The notes beneath the pieces were generated by a model. The model had not been told where the DNA came from. It saw only the letters and a list, made by a program, of their open reading frames with translations, and did no database searches. A stretch of 49,618 nucleotides of DNA from Cryomorphaceae bacterium (lineage in GTDB: Bacteria; Bacteroidota; Bacteroidia; Flavobacteriales; Schleiferiaceae). A program made the position numbers and the translations under genes. Shown here piece by piece: positions 17,055 through 25,479 of the stretch. The stretch is taken from assembly GCA_011525035.1 (NCBI GenBank), contig WTIZ01000066.1:9398-59015 (forward strand). Reading direction: 5' to 3'. The first letter of the stretch is position 1. Each line of letters starts with the position of its first letter.

Positions 17055-17647
17055 AGCAGTTTTTTACCTGCTGCGAAGTTCGTGATTTCTGCGCTCATTG
17101 GATCCATACGACTCTCATAATGAGCCACCCAGTTGCCATTTTCATCAATCAAGAACTTGTTGAAGTTCCAACTCACTTTGGCATCGTCTACGCCGTTCAA
17201 GGATTTGTTACACAACCACTGGTATACTTCATGACCGCGGCTTCTGTTGGTTTTCACCTTGCTCATCATTTGGAACGAAACGCCGTAATTCTTGGAACAA
17301 AAGCTCTTTATTTGAGCTTCGCTTCCCGGCTCTTGGAATCCGAAATCATTCGCTGGAAACCCAAGAATGACAAAATTTTCACCGCCGTAGCGCTCGTGCA
17401 ATTGTTGCAATTCTTCGTATTGTGGAGTGTACCCACATTTCGAGGCAACATTGACAATTAGTACACGCTTGCCTTTCAAAGCGCTAAATGAAAAATCAGC
17501 ACCGTCAATGGTGGTGGCGCTCAGATCATAGAAGCTTTTAGATTCCATTGGTTCGTTTGTTGTTTCTACTGCCAATGCAGTTTTTGTATTCGAGATAGGT
17601 TCGTTGGCACATGCAATCAATGCAATGCTAAACAAGAGGTACTTCAT
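17051..17647 (-). CDS. Glutathione peroxidase-family lipoprotein
   Basis: A 198-residue peroxidase of the glutathione/thioredoxin peroxidase family carrying a lipoprotein signal peptide (lipobox LIAC, Cys13), so it is likely anchored in the periplasm. The peroxidatic Cys71 lies in VNVASKCGYTPQY. The other members of the catalytic set are visible: Gln105 in DFGFQEPG, and Trp160-Asn161 in KVSWNFNKFL. It has Cys, not selenocysteine. Bacteria of this phylum generally lack glutathione, so the electron donor is more likely a thioredoxin-like protein; that is inference. It is upstream of and overlaps bshB1 and is divergent from ccmB. Confidence 0.92.
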   Translation of the reverse strand: MKYLLFSIALIACANEPISNTKTALAVETTNEPMESKSFYDLSATTIDGADFSFSALKGKRVLIVNVASKCGYTPQYEELQQLHERYGGENFVILGFPANDFGFQEPGSEAQIKSFCSKNYGVSFQMMSKVKTNRSRGHEVYQWLCNKSLNGVDDAKVSWNFNKFLIDENGNWVAHYESRMDPMSAEITNFAAGKKLL

Positions 17648-17685
17648 ATCTATTGAGTCTTTTCAATTTTAGGTTAGAACAAGAA

Positions 17686-17713
17686 TTGACCACTAATGTT
17701 TGTTGTAACTTTG
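17686..17713 (+). promoter_or_regulatory. Promoter for the ccm operon
   Basis: TTG at 17686-17688 and TAACTTTG at 17706-17713 (exact TAnnTTTG) are 17 bases apart. The start near 17718-17720 is 12-14 bases before the ATG at 17732, and downstream of an alternative ATG at 17696, which therefore cannot be the ccmB start from this promoter. Confidence 0.6.
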
Positions 17714-17731
17714 TTTCAATCAAATTTTAGG

Positions 17732-18385
17732 ATGGCGAAGATAGGTCCACTTATTCAACGTTTTGCGCAACAAGAACTAAGAAATTCCAATGCGATTTTT
17801 TCTCTTGGACTATATCTCGTAGGTATCACTTACCTCATCTATTTACTTGGGGGTCAAAATGCATCTGACACTACGTGGAATACATTGTTGTGGATCGTAG
17901 TTTTCTTTGGCGCGATCAACCAAGCAAGCCGAAGTTTTGAATTTGAAAGCGGCGACTACTTCTACTATTACCAAACCATAGCCGGTCCGAAAACGACCAT
18001 CATTGCCAAACTCATTTACAACAGCCTCTACATGCTCTTGCTTTCAGCAGCGGCTTGGGCTCTTTTTAGTCTGTTCTACGGAAATAGTGTTTATAATCCA
18101 GGCGTATTTGCCTTGGGACTAGCACTTGGCTGCGTTGGGTTTAGTGCCATTTTAACCTTGGCCAATGGGATTGCAGAACGCAGTGGTGGAAATGCCACTC
18201 TGAGTAGTATTCTAGCTATTCCTTTAACAATTCCTATCCTCAAAATTGTTAGTGCGATTAACATTCAAGCGATGGTTGGAGCGCCCCTTGAAGAAGTGTA
18301 TGAATTAGTTGGCTCATTATTCGCGTTAGATATCGCAATTGGGCTTCTTGCCTACCTCCTCTTTCCTTATCTTTGGCAGGATTAA
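17732..18385 (+). CDS. ccmB: Heme exporter protein B (CcmB)
   Basis: A 217-residue integral membrane protein with six hydrophobic spans, the permease-like CcmB of the System I heme-handling ABC complex. FALVGITYLIY-type helices and the conserved QASRSFEFESGDYFYYYQ region after helix two match the family. I choose the ATG at 17732 (MAKIGPLIQRF) because the promoter at 17686-17713 lies between it and the upstream ATG. No ccmA ATPase is adjacent, so it must be encoded elsewhere. The gene heads an operon of ccmB, C, D, E, F, with 9 bases to ccmC. Confidence 0.9.
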   Translation: MAKIGPLIQRFAQQELRNSNAIFSLGLYLVGITYLIYLLGGQNASDTTWNTLLWIVVFFGAINQASRSFEFESGDYFYYYQTIAGPKTTIIAKLIYNSLYMLLLSAAAWALFSLFYGNSVYNPGVFALGLALGCVGFSAILTLANGIAERSGGNATLSSILAIPLTIPILKIVSAINIQAMVGAPLEEVYELVGSLFALDIAIGLLAYLLFPYLWQD

Positions 18386-18394
18386 AAACACCTA

Positions 18395-19045
18395 ATGACT
18401 GGACGTATTTACAAAGCACTTGGAGTTGCGTTAGTACTGTATTCTTTGGTTTATGGATTACTAACGAGCGTTCCAGATTTACCAATCATTGAACAGAGCA
18501 TTCGAAATCTGTTTTACCACGTGAGCATGTGGTTCGCCATGGTAGGAATGATGGCGGGAAGTTTCGGCAATGCCGTAGGGTTTTTAAGAGGCGATAATCT
18601 CCAAAAGGACCGCAGAAGTGAAAGCTTGGCTGAAACCGGGATGCTCTTCGCCTTTTTAGGGCTATTCACCGGAATGATGTGGGCTAAATTTACCTGGGGT
18701 GCTTGGTGGACAAATGATCCAAAGCTCAACGGTAGTGCCATCACTATACTTATATACCTCGCATACTTCGTACTGCGCAACGGCATCGAAGAACCTCGTA
18801 AGAAGGCACGTATTAGCGCCGTATACAACATATTCGCTTTTGTCATGATGATTGTTTTCATTGGAATACTACCAAGAATGACAGACAGCCTACATCCTGG
18901 TAATGGTGGGAATCCTGGATTTAACTCCTACGATTTGGACAACCGCTTAAGAATGATCTTTTACCCAGCTGTCATTGGTTGGATATTGGTGGGAACTTGG
19001 ATCGCTTCATTGCGTTACAGAATTAAGAACTTGAGTCAATCATGA
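18395..19045 (+). CDS. ccmC: Cytochrome c biogenesis protein CcmC
   Basis: A 216-residue six-helix membrane protein of the heme-handling superfamily. CcmC receives heme and attaches it to the CcmE chaperone. The Trp-rich periplasmic segment KFTWGAWWTNDPKL is the WWD-type motif, and conserved His residues are in NLFYHVSMWF and near DSLHPGNGGN. Length is close to the proteobacterial protein (about 245). The stop overlaps the ccmD ATG by four bases (ATGA). Confidence 0.93.
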   Translation: MTGRIYKALGVALVLYSLVYGLLTSVPDLPIIEQSIRNLFYHVSMWFAMVGMMAGSFGNAVGFLRGDNLQKDRRSESLAETGMLFAFLGLFTGMMWAKFTWGAWWTNDPKLNGSAITILIYLAYFVLRNGIEEPRKKARISAVYNIFAFVMMIVFIGILPRMTDSLHPGNGGNPGFNSYDLDNRLRMIFYPAVIGWILVGTWIASLRYRIKNLSQS

Positions 19046-19230
19046 AGAATTTAGCATACCTATTTGCAGCATTAGTACCTTTTCAAGCGCTCGCGCAGAC
19101 AGAAAATGTTATGTATACCGAAGGCAAGATTTATGTCGTTGTGGCTGTGATTGCAATTATTTTCCTTGGACTAGCAGGTTATTTGTATCGTATGGATCGT
19201 AAAATCAGCGCACTAGAAAATGAAAAATAG
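19042..19230 (+). CDS. CcmD-like small membrane protein
   Basis: A 62-residue protein whose position between ccmC and ccmE, size and topology fit CcmD, the small protein that helps release holo-CcmE from CcmABC. It has an N-terminal hydrophobic stretch that could be a cleaved signal (ends ALAQ), then one membrane helix (about 31-49), then a short basic cytoplasmic tail, RMDRKISALENEK. Sequence similarity to proteobacterial CcmD is too low to see by eye, so the call rests mainly on position. It overlaps ccmC by 4 bases and ccmE by 11. Confidence 0.7.
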   Translation: MKNLAYLFAALVPFQALAQTENVMYTEGKIYVVVAVIAIIFLGLAGYLYRMDRKISALENEK

Positions 19231-19615
19231 TCAGATTGCCATCATCATAGCCATTGCTGTATTGATTGGCTATACACTTGTGCGCTTAGGGAACAGCTCT
19301 ACCTACAGCAGCTTTAGCGATGCAACCGCTTTAAACGGAGAAAAAACTACGGTTATTGGATACCTTGATCTTGAGGAAAGCATGGACTTCAATCCTAAAA
19401 CCGTACAATTTGCTTTTACAGCAAGAGATAAAAAGGGAAACTCTAGCAGAGTCATCTACAACCAACCTAAGCCACAGGATTTTGAACGTTCCGAAGAAAT
19501 AACCATGACAGGTTATGCCACTGATAGTGCCTTTATCGCCACGGATATCCTGATGAAGTGTCCATCGAAATACAACGAACAGAACGAGGTAGACTCGGAC
19601 AAGATTTACAAATAA
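19220..19615 (+). CDS. ccmE: Cytochrome c maturation heme chaperone CcmE, CxxxY type
   Basis: A 131-residue periplasmic heme chaperone with one N-terminal anchor helix (about 5-22) and an OB-fold beta-barrel. Proteobacterial CcmE binds heme covalently through the His of an HxxxY motif; here the corresponding segment is ILMKCPSKYNEQNE, with Cys114 in place of His and Tyr118 retained. CxxxY CcmE proteins are known from archaea and some sulfate reducers, so this is a recognised variant and not a defect. The acidic C-terminal tail is short. It overlaps ccmD by 11 bases and precedes ccmF by 6. Confidence 0.92.
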   Translation: MKNSQIAIIIAIAVLIGYTLVRLGNSSTYSSFSDATALNGEKTTVIGYLDLEESMDFNPKTVQFAFTARDKKGNSSRVIYNQPKPQDFERSEEITMTGYATDSAFIATDILMKCPSKYNEQNEVDSDKIYK

Positions 19616-19621
19616 CGATCT

Positions 19622-22027
19622 ATGGAATACGTAGGCGAACACCTTTGGGCCGCTAACCTCGGTAGAGGGCTCACTGCCTTAGCCTTCACTATGGCGCTAC
19701 TTTCTACTGTCGCTTATTATCTCAAAGGCGACGACTGGAAAAGTCTGGGTCGTATCGCGTTTAGGGTGCATGCAATATCCTTGTTTGGACTTATAGGCAC
19801 CTTATTTTTCATCATGGCCAACCATTATTTCGAGTTTGACTATGTCTGGAAACACACTTCCCTCGATTTACCGGCGCGTTACTTGTTCTCAGCATTCTGG
19901 GAAGGCCAAGAAGGTTCATTCCTGTTGTGGATGTTCTGGAATGCAGTGTTAGGTTATATCCTCACCTATTCCGCTAAAGCCTTTGAAGGCCCCGTGGTAG
20001 GAGTATTCGCTGCTGTTCAAGCATTCTTAGTAAGTATGATACTCGGCGTGTATGTCGGCGATATGCACATTGGTTACAGTCCATTCATTTTGGTTCGTGA
20101 ACTGCAGGATAACATCGGTTTACCCTGGACCCAATTCAGTGATTACCTGACTCGTTTCCCAAATTTTGCGGACGGCTCAGGATTGAATCCGCTGTTGCAG
20201 AATTATTGGATGACCATTCACCCGCCTACCCTTTTCTTGGGCTTTGCTTCTACCCTAGTGCCCTTCAGTTACGCCATTGCAGGACTTTTAAGAAAAGACT
20301 ACAAAAGCTGGATCAACAGCGCCCTGATTTGGAGCTTCTTCTCTGTGGGAATTCTTGGAGTGGGTATCCTCATGGGTGGCGCATGGGCCTATGAAGCATT
20401 GAGTTTTGGCGGCTTCTGGGCTTGGGATCCAGTAGAAAACACCTCTTTAGTTCCGTGGCTCACAATGGCCGCTGGTGCACACTTGCTCCTTGTACAAAGA
20501 AATAAAGGCGGCGTCATTCCATCGGCGCTATTCATGCTGATCCTGACGTTTTTACTAGTACTCTACTCTACCTTCCTCACCCGATCAGGTGTTCTTGGCG
20601 ACAGCTCGGTACACGCGTTTGTGGACCTAGGTTTGAGCGGTCAATTGCTCATTTACCTCTTGTTCTTTACCATCGGATCCATTGCATTGCTTTTGTTCCG
20701 TTATAAGGGATTACCTAAGAAGGAAAAAGAAGATAGAATGGACAGTCGCGAGTTCTGGATGTTCATTGGAGCGCTTACCTTACTCATCAGTGGACTTCAG
20801 ATCACACTGAGCACCTCCTACCCAGTCTTCAATCAGCTCTTTGGCCCGGAAGGATTTATTCATTTGTACGATCAAGACAAGGTTCTAAGCGACCCTATCG
20901 AACATTATAATGCGATCCAAGTGCCTTTCGCGATCATTATTGTTTTATTGATTGGTGTGGGCCAATTCCTTTCTTACCACCGCACATCTACCAAGATGTT
21001 CTTCCAACGACAGATCTTAACCTTGGTGCTGACCACGGTACTCACCGGTTTAAGTGCATGGGCCTTGAGTATGTGGAACCCAATGTATATTCTTTTACTG
21101 TGGACCTCTTATTATGCGATCGTTGGAAACCTAGAATTCCTCATTCGCTGGGCAAAGGGAAGCTGGAATGTTGCGGGCTCAACAGTTGCCCACGTTGGCT
21201 TCGGATTGATCATTGCCGGTGCATTGGTTTCAAATGCCAACAAAGACATCATTTCTCAGAACAAGACCTTCATCCACGAAGAATTTCCTGCCAATGAAAA
21301 CTTGCTCATCCACCAAGGCGACACTGTACAAATGGGCGACTATTGGGTGAGCTGGACGGGTCAAGAAGAAGAAGGCTATTATCTTAATTACGTATTAGAA
21401 TTCTTCAAAGAACAGGGTGATAAATTAGTTTCAACATTTGATTTGAAGCCACGTATTCAGCTGAATGAACGCATGGGTAACGTTGCCGAACCTTCTACAA
21501 AGCACTTCATCGGTAGAGATATATACACTCACGTTACCTACGCTGATCTCCGCACGATGGAGGAAAAAGGCGAAGAAGAGTGGAAAAACGAATTTGACTT
21601 AGAGCTCAGTCAAGGTGAAAGTCACTTCCTCTACGGCAAATACCAAGTACAGCTCGATACCATGGTTGTAGAAGCGCCAGGAAGAAGCGAAGGAGGTTTC
21701 GATTATGCAGTACTCGGCGCTGGACTTAAAGTGACTACTATGGAAGACAGCGTCTTCAAAGTAATGCCAATCTATGCTGTTCAAGGTGATGAGGCCAGCC
21801 ATGTAGATGCTGAAATCGAATCCCTGGGATTGAAGTTTAGGTTTGAACGCATCAATTACGAAACAAACAAACCTGTAATTACAGCTAGTGAACATGTCGA
21901 AGCTGAAGAGCCATTCATTTTGGTCAAGGCTGAAGTATTTCCTTGGATTAATCTATTGTGGCTCGGATCTATCTTGATGGCCATAGGTACTGTGATTGCA
22001 ATGGTTACTAGAATACGCAGATCGTGA
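19622..22027 (+). CDS. ccmF: Cytochrome c heme lyase subunit CcmF
   Basis: An 801-residue membrane protein of the heme-handling superfamily, the core of the ligase joining heme to apocytochrome CxxCH motifs. About fifteen hydrophobic helices are visible. The WWD region GGFWAWDPVENTSLVPWL is at about 262-279, preceded by HPPTLFLGFAS with a heme-ligand His. A large periplasmic domain occupies about 550-770 before a final helix, longer than in E. coli CcmF (about 650). ccmG, ccmH and ccmI are not in this operon. The stop overlaps the GTG start of the DUF2520 gene by four bases. Confidence 0.95.
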   Translation: MEYVGEHLWAANLGRGLTALAFTMALLSTVAYYLKGDDWKSLGRIAFRVHAISLFGLIGTLFFIMANHYFEFDYVWKHTSLDLPARYLFSAFWEGQEGSFLLWMFWNAVLGYILTYSAKAFEGPVVGVFAAVQAFLVSMILGVYVGDMHIGYSPFILVRELQDNIGLPWTQFSDYLTRFPNFADGSGLNPLLQNYWMTIHPPTLFLGFASTLVPFSYAIAGLLRKDYKSWINSALIWSFFSVGILGVGILMGGAWAYEALSFGGFWAWDPVENTSLVPWLTMAAGAHLLLVQRNKGGVIPSALFMLILTFLLVLYSTFLTRSGVLGDSSVHAFVDLGLSGQLLIYLLFFTIGSIALLLFRYKGLPKKEKEDRMDSREFWMFIGALTLLISGLQITLSTSYPVFNQLFGPEGFIHLYDQDKVLSDPIEHYNAIQVPFAIIIVLLIGVGQFLSYHRTSTKMFFQRQILTLVLTTVLTGLSAWALSMWNPMYILLLWTSYYAIVGNLEFLIRWAKGSWNVAGSTVAHVGFGLIIAGALVSNANKDIISQNKTFIHEEFPANENLLIHQGDTVQMGDYWVSWTGQEEEGYYLNYVLEFFKEQGDKLVSTFDLKPRIQLNERMGNVAEPSTKHFIGRDIYTHVTYADLRTMEEKGEEEWKNEFDLELSQGESHFLYGKYQVQLDTMVVEAPGRSEGGFDYAVLGAGLKVTTMEDSVFKVMPIYAVQGDEASHVDAEIESLGLKFRFERINYETNKPVITASEHVEAEEPFILVKAEVFPWINLLWLGSILMAIGTVIAMVTRIRRS

Positions 22028-22707
22028 AAGTAGCCATCATTGGTAAAGGAAATCTCGGGAGCCATCTTCACAATGCGCTGCAACCGACCTGTGAGCTGCA
22101 ATGGTACGGTAGAGAGTTTCCAACAATCATAGATGCTGATATCGTCATCGTATCTGTAAGCGATGATGCTACCTTGGAAGTGGTAAGCGACGTTCACGCG
22201 CCATTAGTCGTTCATACCGCTGGGGCTGTGGCTATGGCGAATCTAGAAAGAACCGGTGTTTTTTATCCTTTGTACAGCTTTACTAAAGAGGCAAGCGTAC
22301 AATGGAAGGACATTCCATTTTTGTTAGAATGCAGCCGTGAAGAGGATATGCCTGTCCTCGAAGAAATCACGCGCCTAATTGGGGCACGAGCATTCCATAT
22401 CACAAGTGAGCAACGGACCAAACTTCACGCAGCAGCTGTGATGGTTAATAATTTTACCAACCACCTATACACCTTAGCCAAAGAACATTGTCAGCATTAC
22501 GACCTCCCTTTTGAGGTCTTACATGCCATCATGCGCCAAGGTCCGGATAAAGCCATAGCTTTAGGTCCGGAAACCGCCCAAACAGGACCAGCACGACGCA
22601 GAGATGATCACACTATCAACCATCATCTAGAACAGATACAAGATCCTACCACCAAGGCGCTGTACGAATTACTAAGCGAAAACATTAAGAAACGCTATGA
22701 ACTATAA
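22024..22707 (+). CDS. DUF2520 Rossmann-fold oxidoreductase
   Basis: A 227-residue protein with an N-terminal NAD(P)-binding Rossmann fold (VAIIGKGNLGSHLHNAL, residues 3-19) and a C-terminal helical DUF2520 domain containing HAAAVMVNNFTNHLYTLA and GPARRRDDHTINHHL. It resembles F420-dependent NADP oxidoreductase and pyrroline-5-carboxylate reductase-like proteins, but the substrate is unknown. The start is GTG at 22024, inside the ccmF stop (GTGA). It overlaps the next gene by 11 bases. The order DUF2520, HAD phosphatase, maf is common in Bacteroidetes. Confidence 0.9.
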   Translation: MKVAIIGKGNLGSHLHNALQPTCELQWYGREFPTIIDADIVIVSVSDDATLEVVSDVHAPLVVHTAGAVAMANLERTGVFYPLYSFTKEASVQWKDIPFLLECSREEDMPVLEEITRLIGARAFHITSEQRTKLHAAAVMVNNFTNHLYTLAKEHCQHYDLPFEVLHAIMRQGPDKAIALGPETAQTGPARRRDDHTINHHLEQIQDPTTKALYELLSENIKKRYEL

Positions 22708-23215
22708 GGAGATATTCAAGAACATTACCACGGTAGTTCTTGACGTAGACGGAGTACTTACCAACGGTGATATCATTCTCATGCCAGGTATGCAGCCTGT
22801 CCGTAAAATGAACGCCAAAGACGGCTATGCCATGCAATTGGCTGTTCGTAATGGTATTCGAATGGCCATCATTACTGGCGGCAGATCTCCAGAGGTCAAA
22901 GAGCGATTGCAAGGATTAGGGATTACAGACATCTACTTGGGTGCATCATCGAAAATGGAGTCTTACGAAGACCTCAAGATGTGCTACGACCTTAAGGACG
23001 ATGAAATACTCTATATGGGCGACGACCTTCCAGATTACGACATTATGAAAATAGTTGCTCTAGCGGCAGCGCCTCAGGACGCAGCACCAGAAATCAAATC
23101 GGTTGCAGATTACGTAAGCCCAATTGATGGAGGTAAAGGTTGTGTTAGAGATGTATTGGAGCAATTGCTCAAAATTCAGGGCAAGTGGGCCCGTTCTGAA
23201 GACAGAACTTGGTAA
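22697..23215 (+). CDS. KdsC-like HAD phosphatase
   Basis: A 172-residue capless (C0) HAD hydrolase of the KdsC type. Motif I DVDGVLTNGD carries both catalytic Asp residues, motif II is IITGGRS, motif III the Lys in GASSKMESYEDL, and motif IV MGDDLPDYDIM. KdsC hydrolyses KDO-8-phosphate on the way to lipopolysaccharide, and LpxB elsewhere in the window shows that this cell makes lipid A. The related sialic-acid phosphatases look similar, so the substrate is probable, not certain. It overlaps the DUF2520 gene by 11 bases and is 10 bases from maf. Confidence 0.88.
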   Translation: MNYKEIFKNITTVVLDVDGVLTNGDIILMPGMQPVRKMNAKDGYAMQLAVRNGIRMAIITGGRSPEVKERLQGLGITDIYLGASSKMESYEDLKMCYDLKDDEILYMGDDLPDYDIMKIVALAAAPQDAAPEIKSVADYVSPIDGGKGCVRDVLEQLLKIQGKWARSEDRTW

Positions 23216-23225
23216 GACTTAAGTA

Positions 23226-23804
23226 ATGATCGCACTAAATAAAAAACTCGTTCTAGGTTCAAAAAGTCCGCGACGCGCTGCACTTTTAGAAGAGATGGGT
23301 TTTGACTTTAGAGTTTTAGTTACAGAAGCCGACGAAAATGCCCCTGACCATTTGAACGGCATTGAAACTGCTGTTTGGATTTCTGAGCAAAAGGCCAAGG
23401 CGCTTCAACCTGCACTTTTAGAAGGCGAGCTCGGTATTACTTCAGATACTGAAGTTTGGCTGGGCAACAGAAGATATGGCAAGCCTACAAGTCTTGAGGA
23501 TGCCAAAGAAATGCTACGTTCACTCAGCGGAAAAACCCATGAAGTCATCACAGGCCTCACCCTTTGTACCGCAAATACCTTGAACTCTTACCACGCAATG
23601 GTCAAAGTGACTTTCGAGGATTTGTCGGAGCAGGAAATCGAGCATTACGTAAGTACCTTCAACCCCACAGATAAAGCAGGTGCTTACGGCATCCAAGAAT
23701 GGATTGGACATACGATGATTAGTTCCATCGAAGGAGAATACAATGCTGTAGTAGGACTACCTACGTCAACCCTTTATAGAGCTTTGAAAGAATACGCGCT
23801 GTAA
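23226..23804 (+). CDS. maf: Maf family nucleoside triphosphate pyrophosphatase
   Basis: A 192-residue Maf protein, a house-cleaning pyrophosphatase that hydrolyses non-canonical or modified nucleoside triphosphates. The N-terminal LGSKSPRRAALLEEMGFDF is the family signature. SDTEVWLGNRRYGKP contains the catalytic Asp, and LSGKTHEVITGL and DKAGAYGIQEW follow in order. The last segment (GEYNAVVGLPTSTLYRAL) is also conserved. The sub-type (dTTP/UTP versus 7-methyl-GTP specific) cannot be set confidently. It is last in the ccm-maf operon and its stop abuts the stop of convergent ilvE with no terminator between. Confidence 0.95.
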   Translation: MIALNKKLVLGSKSPRRAALLEEMGFDFRVLVTEADENAPDHLNGIETAVWISEQKAKALQPALLEGELGITSDTEVWLGNRRYGKPTSLEDAKEMLRSLSGKTHEVITGLTLCTANTLNSYHAMVKVTFEDLSEQEIEHYVSTFNPTDKAGAYGIQEWIGHTMISSIEGEYNAVVGLPTSTLYRALKEYAL

Positions 23805-24866
23805 TTACGCGATTTCGCTGACTGGAAGATCTATCATCCAACCGTAAGAATCCTGGCTTCTACCAAGACGGATATCGTTCAACAAACGCTTAATCTCCAT
23901 CGCTTTGCCATCGGCCAAGACTGGTATACTAAAGTTCTCACCATTGTATCCAATGGTATCAATCTGACTAACGACAGCAGCCGTTCCCATACCAAAAGCT
24001 TCCTGAAGTCTCCCCTCACGTGCAGCCGATACGATTTCTTCAACAGAAATAGCGCGTTCTTCAATAGGCCAACCTTGGTCTTTTACCAGCTGAATAATAG
24101 AACGGCGCGTTACACCAGCAAGGATGCGATCTGTCAATGGTGGTGTTAAGAATGTGCCATCGATCAGCAACATCAGGTTCATCGTTCCACTTTCTTCGAT
24201 GTACTTGTGTTCTTTGTGATCCGTCCAGATTACTTGGTTATATCCCTCTTTGATGGCTTTTGCCGTTGGGTAGAAAGAGCCACCATAATTTCCAGCAGCT
24301 TTTGTATATCCAATACCCCCGCCAGTTGCACGCGTAAACTCTTGTTCAATTTTCACCTTGACACTTCCGCTGTAGTAAGGACCTACGGGACAGGTGATAA
24401 TACAGAAAGTGTAATTATCGCTCTGACGTGCGGCAATAAATTCTGAGGAAGCAAACAAAAACGGACGAATATACAAGCTGTGATCTTCCGCATTTGGTAC
24501 CCAATCAGCATCAATCTCAAGCAGTTTCTTCAAGCCGCCCATAAAAATCTCCTCAGGAATCTGAGGCATCATAAGGCGCTCTGCACTTTTATTGAGGCGG
24601 GCAAAGTTGTCTAACGGACGGAACATACTAATTGCTCCATCATCTTTGCGGTAAGCTTTCATACCTTCAAAGGCACTTTGGCCATAATGTAATGCATGCA
24701 AACCGTACGAAAACTCTAACTGACCGTAAGGACGAATTTCTGGCTCTAACCATTGTCCATCTTTGAAATGACAAACAAGCATGTGATCCGACATGTATTT
24801 TCCAAAAGGAAGGTTTGAAAAATCGATACTAGATCTACGGCTTTGTTGGGTCAGTTCTATTTTCAT
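23805..24866 (-). CDS. ilvE: Branched-chain amino acid aminotransferase
   Basis: A 353-residue fold-type IV PLP enzyme that transaminates leucine, isoleucine and valine. The PLP lysine is Lys189 in GYTKAAGNYGGSF, and the cofactor-binding EESGTMNLML and GVTRRSIIQL follow. The N-terminal HYGQSAFEGMKAYRK is typical of the long (class II) branched-chain enzymes. I start at the ATG at 24866, not the TTG at 24890, because a perfect -7 box (24895-24888) overlaps the latter. The gene is divergent from the DUF4920 lipoprotein and convergent with maf. Confidence 0.95.
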   Translation of the reverse strand: MKIELTQQSRRSSIDFSNLPFGKYMSDHMLVCHFKDGQWLEPEIRPYGQLEFSYGLHALHYGQSAFEGMKAYRKDDGAISMFRPLDNFARLNKSAERLMMPQIPEEIFMGGLKKLLEIDADWVPNAEDHSLYIRPFLFASSEFIAARQSDNYTFCIITCPVGPYYSGSVKVKIEQEFTRATGGGIGYTKAAGNYGGSFYPTAKAIKEGYNQVIWTDHKEHKYIEESGTMNLMLLIDGTFLTPPLTDRILAGVTRRSIIQLVKDQGWPIEERAISVEEIVSAAREGRLQEAFGMGTAAVVSQIDTIGYNGENFSIPVLADGKAMEIKRLLNDIRLGRSQDSYGWMIDLPVSEIA

Positions 24867-24877
24867 ATTCTGTTTTC

Positions 24878-24904
24878 TTGGGCACTGCAAATGTACTAAT
24901 TTTG
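24878..24904 (+). promoter_or_regulatory. Promoter for the DUF4920-cytochrome run
   Basis: TTG at 24878-24880 and TAATTTTG at 24897-24904 (exact TAnnTTTG) are 16 bases apart. The start would be near 24909, giving a leader of about 64 bases before the ATG at 24973. Confidence 0.5.
24888..24895 (-). promoter_or_regulatory. -7 element for ilvE
   Basis: TACATTTG on the minus strand is an exact TAnnTTTG match, predicting a start near 24883 and a leader of about 17 bases before the ATG at 24866. It lies one base from the -7 element of the divergent promoter. Confidence 0.55.
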
Positions 24905-24972
24905 AAGGTGTAAAACTATTCTTGTGATCTACCTATATTGACGGGGAAACACAGATTTAACAAAAAACCCGA

Positions 24973-25479
24973 ATGAAACATCTACTCATTGCAAGTCTTG
25001 CAACCATTGCCCTGATTTCTTGTCAATCTGCTAATTCTGAGAATGAAATTTCTCAAGAAGAAGCACAGGCCTACATGAACTTTGGCGACAGCACTTTTGC
25101 TGTTGAAGATGCTTTTTCTGCACAGGAGTTGATGGCCAATTTTTCTTCAGCCGGTGAAGACACTATTTACGCCACAGTTGAAGGACCTATTACACAGGTG
25201 TGTACTGTAAAAGGTTGCTGGATGGCCACTGCTATTGACTCTAGCGAGAACTTGTTTGTGGATTACGACTACGAATTTTTACTTCCGACAAACAGCCAAG
25301 GACAAAATATGGTAATGACCGGCTTCGCTTATTGGGACAGTACCTCCGTGGCAGAACTACAGCATTATGCGGAAGATCGCGGTGCGAGCGAAGAAGAAAT
25401 TGCCGCCATCACAGAACCAACAGGCGAGGTTAAATTTAAAGCGACGGGTGTAAAAATTCTGATCCCAAGTGAAGAGTAA
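24973..25479 (+). CDS. DUF4920 lipoprotein
   Basis: A 168-residue lipoprotein: signal peptide MKHLLIASLATIALIS with lipobox LISC and acylated Cys17. The body matches DUF4920, a Bacteroidetes-type domain with the strand pattern ATVEGPITQVCTVKGCWMAT, where the two Cys residues five apart could bind metal or form a disulfide, and a C-terminal GEVKFKATGVKILIP. The function is unknown. Its end overlaps the start of a lipoprotein cytochrome c by 11 bases, so the two are translationally coupled and may act together in the periplasm. Confidence 0.85.
   Translation: MKHLLIASLATIALISCQSANSENEISQEEAQAYMNFGDSTFAVEDAFSAQELMANFSSAGEDTIYATVEGPITQVCTVKGCWMATAIDSSENLFVDYDYEFLLPTNSQGQNMVMTGFAYWDSTSVAELQHYAEDRGASEEEIAAITEPTGEVKFKATGVKILIPSEE

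Noticed and set aside
17696-17731. Upstream in-frame ATG as the ccmB start
   Set aside because: It falls between the -33 and -7 elements of the promoter, so it would not be transcribed; the ATG at 17732 also fits the family start better.
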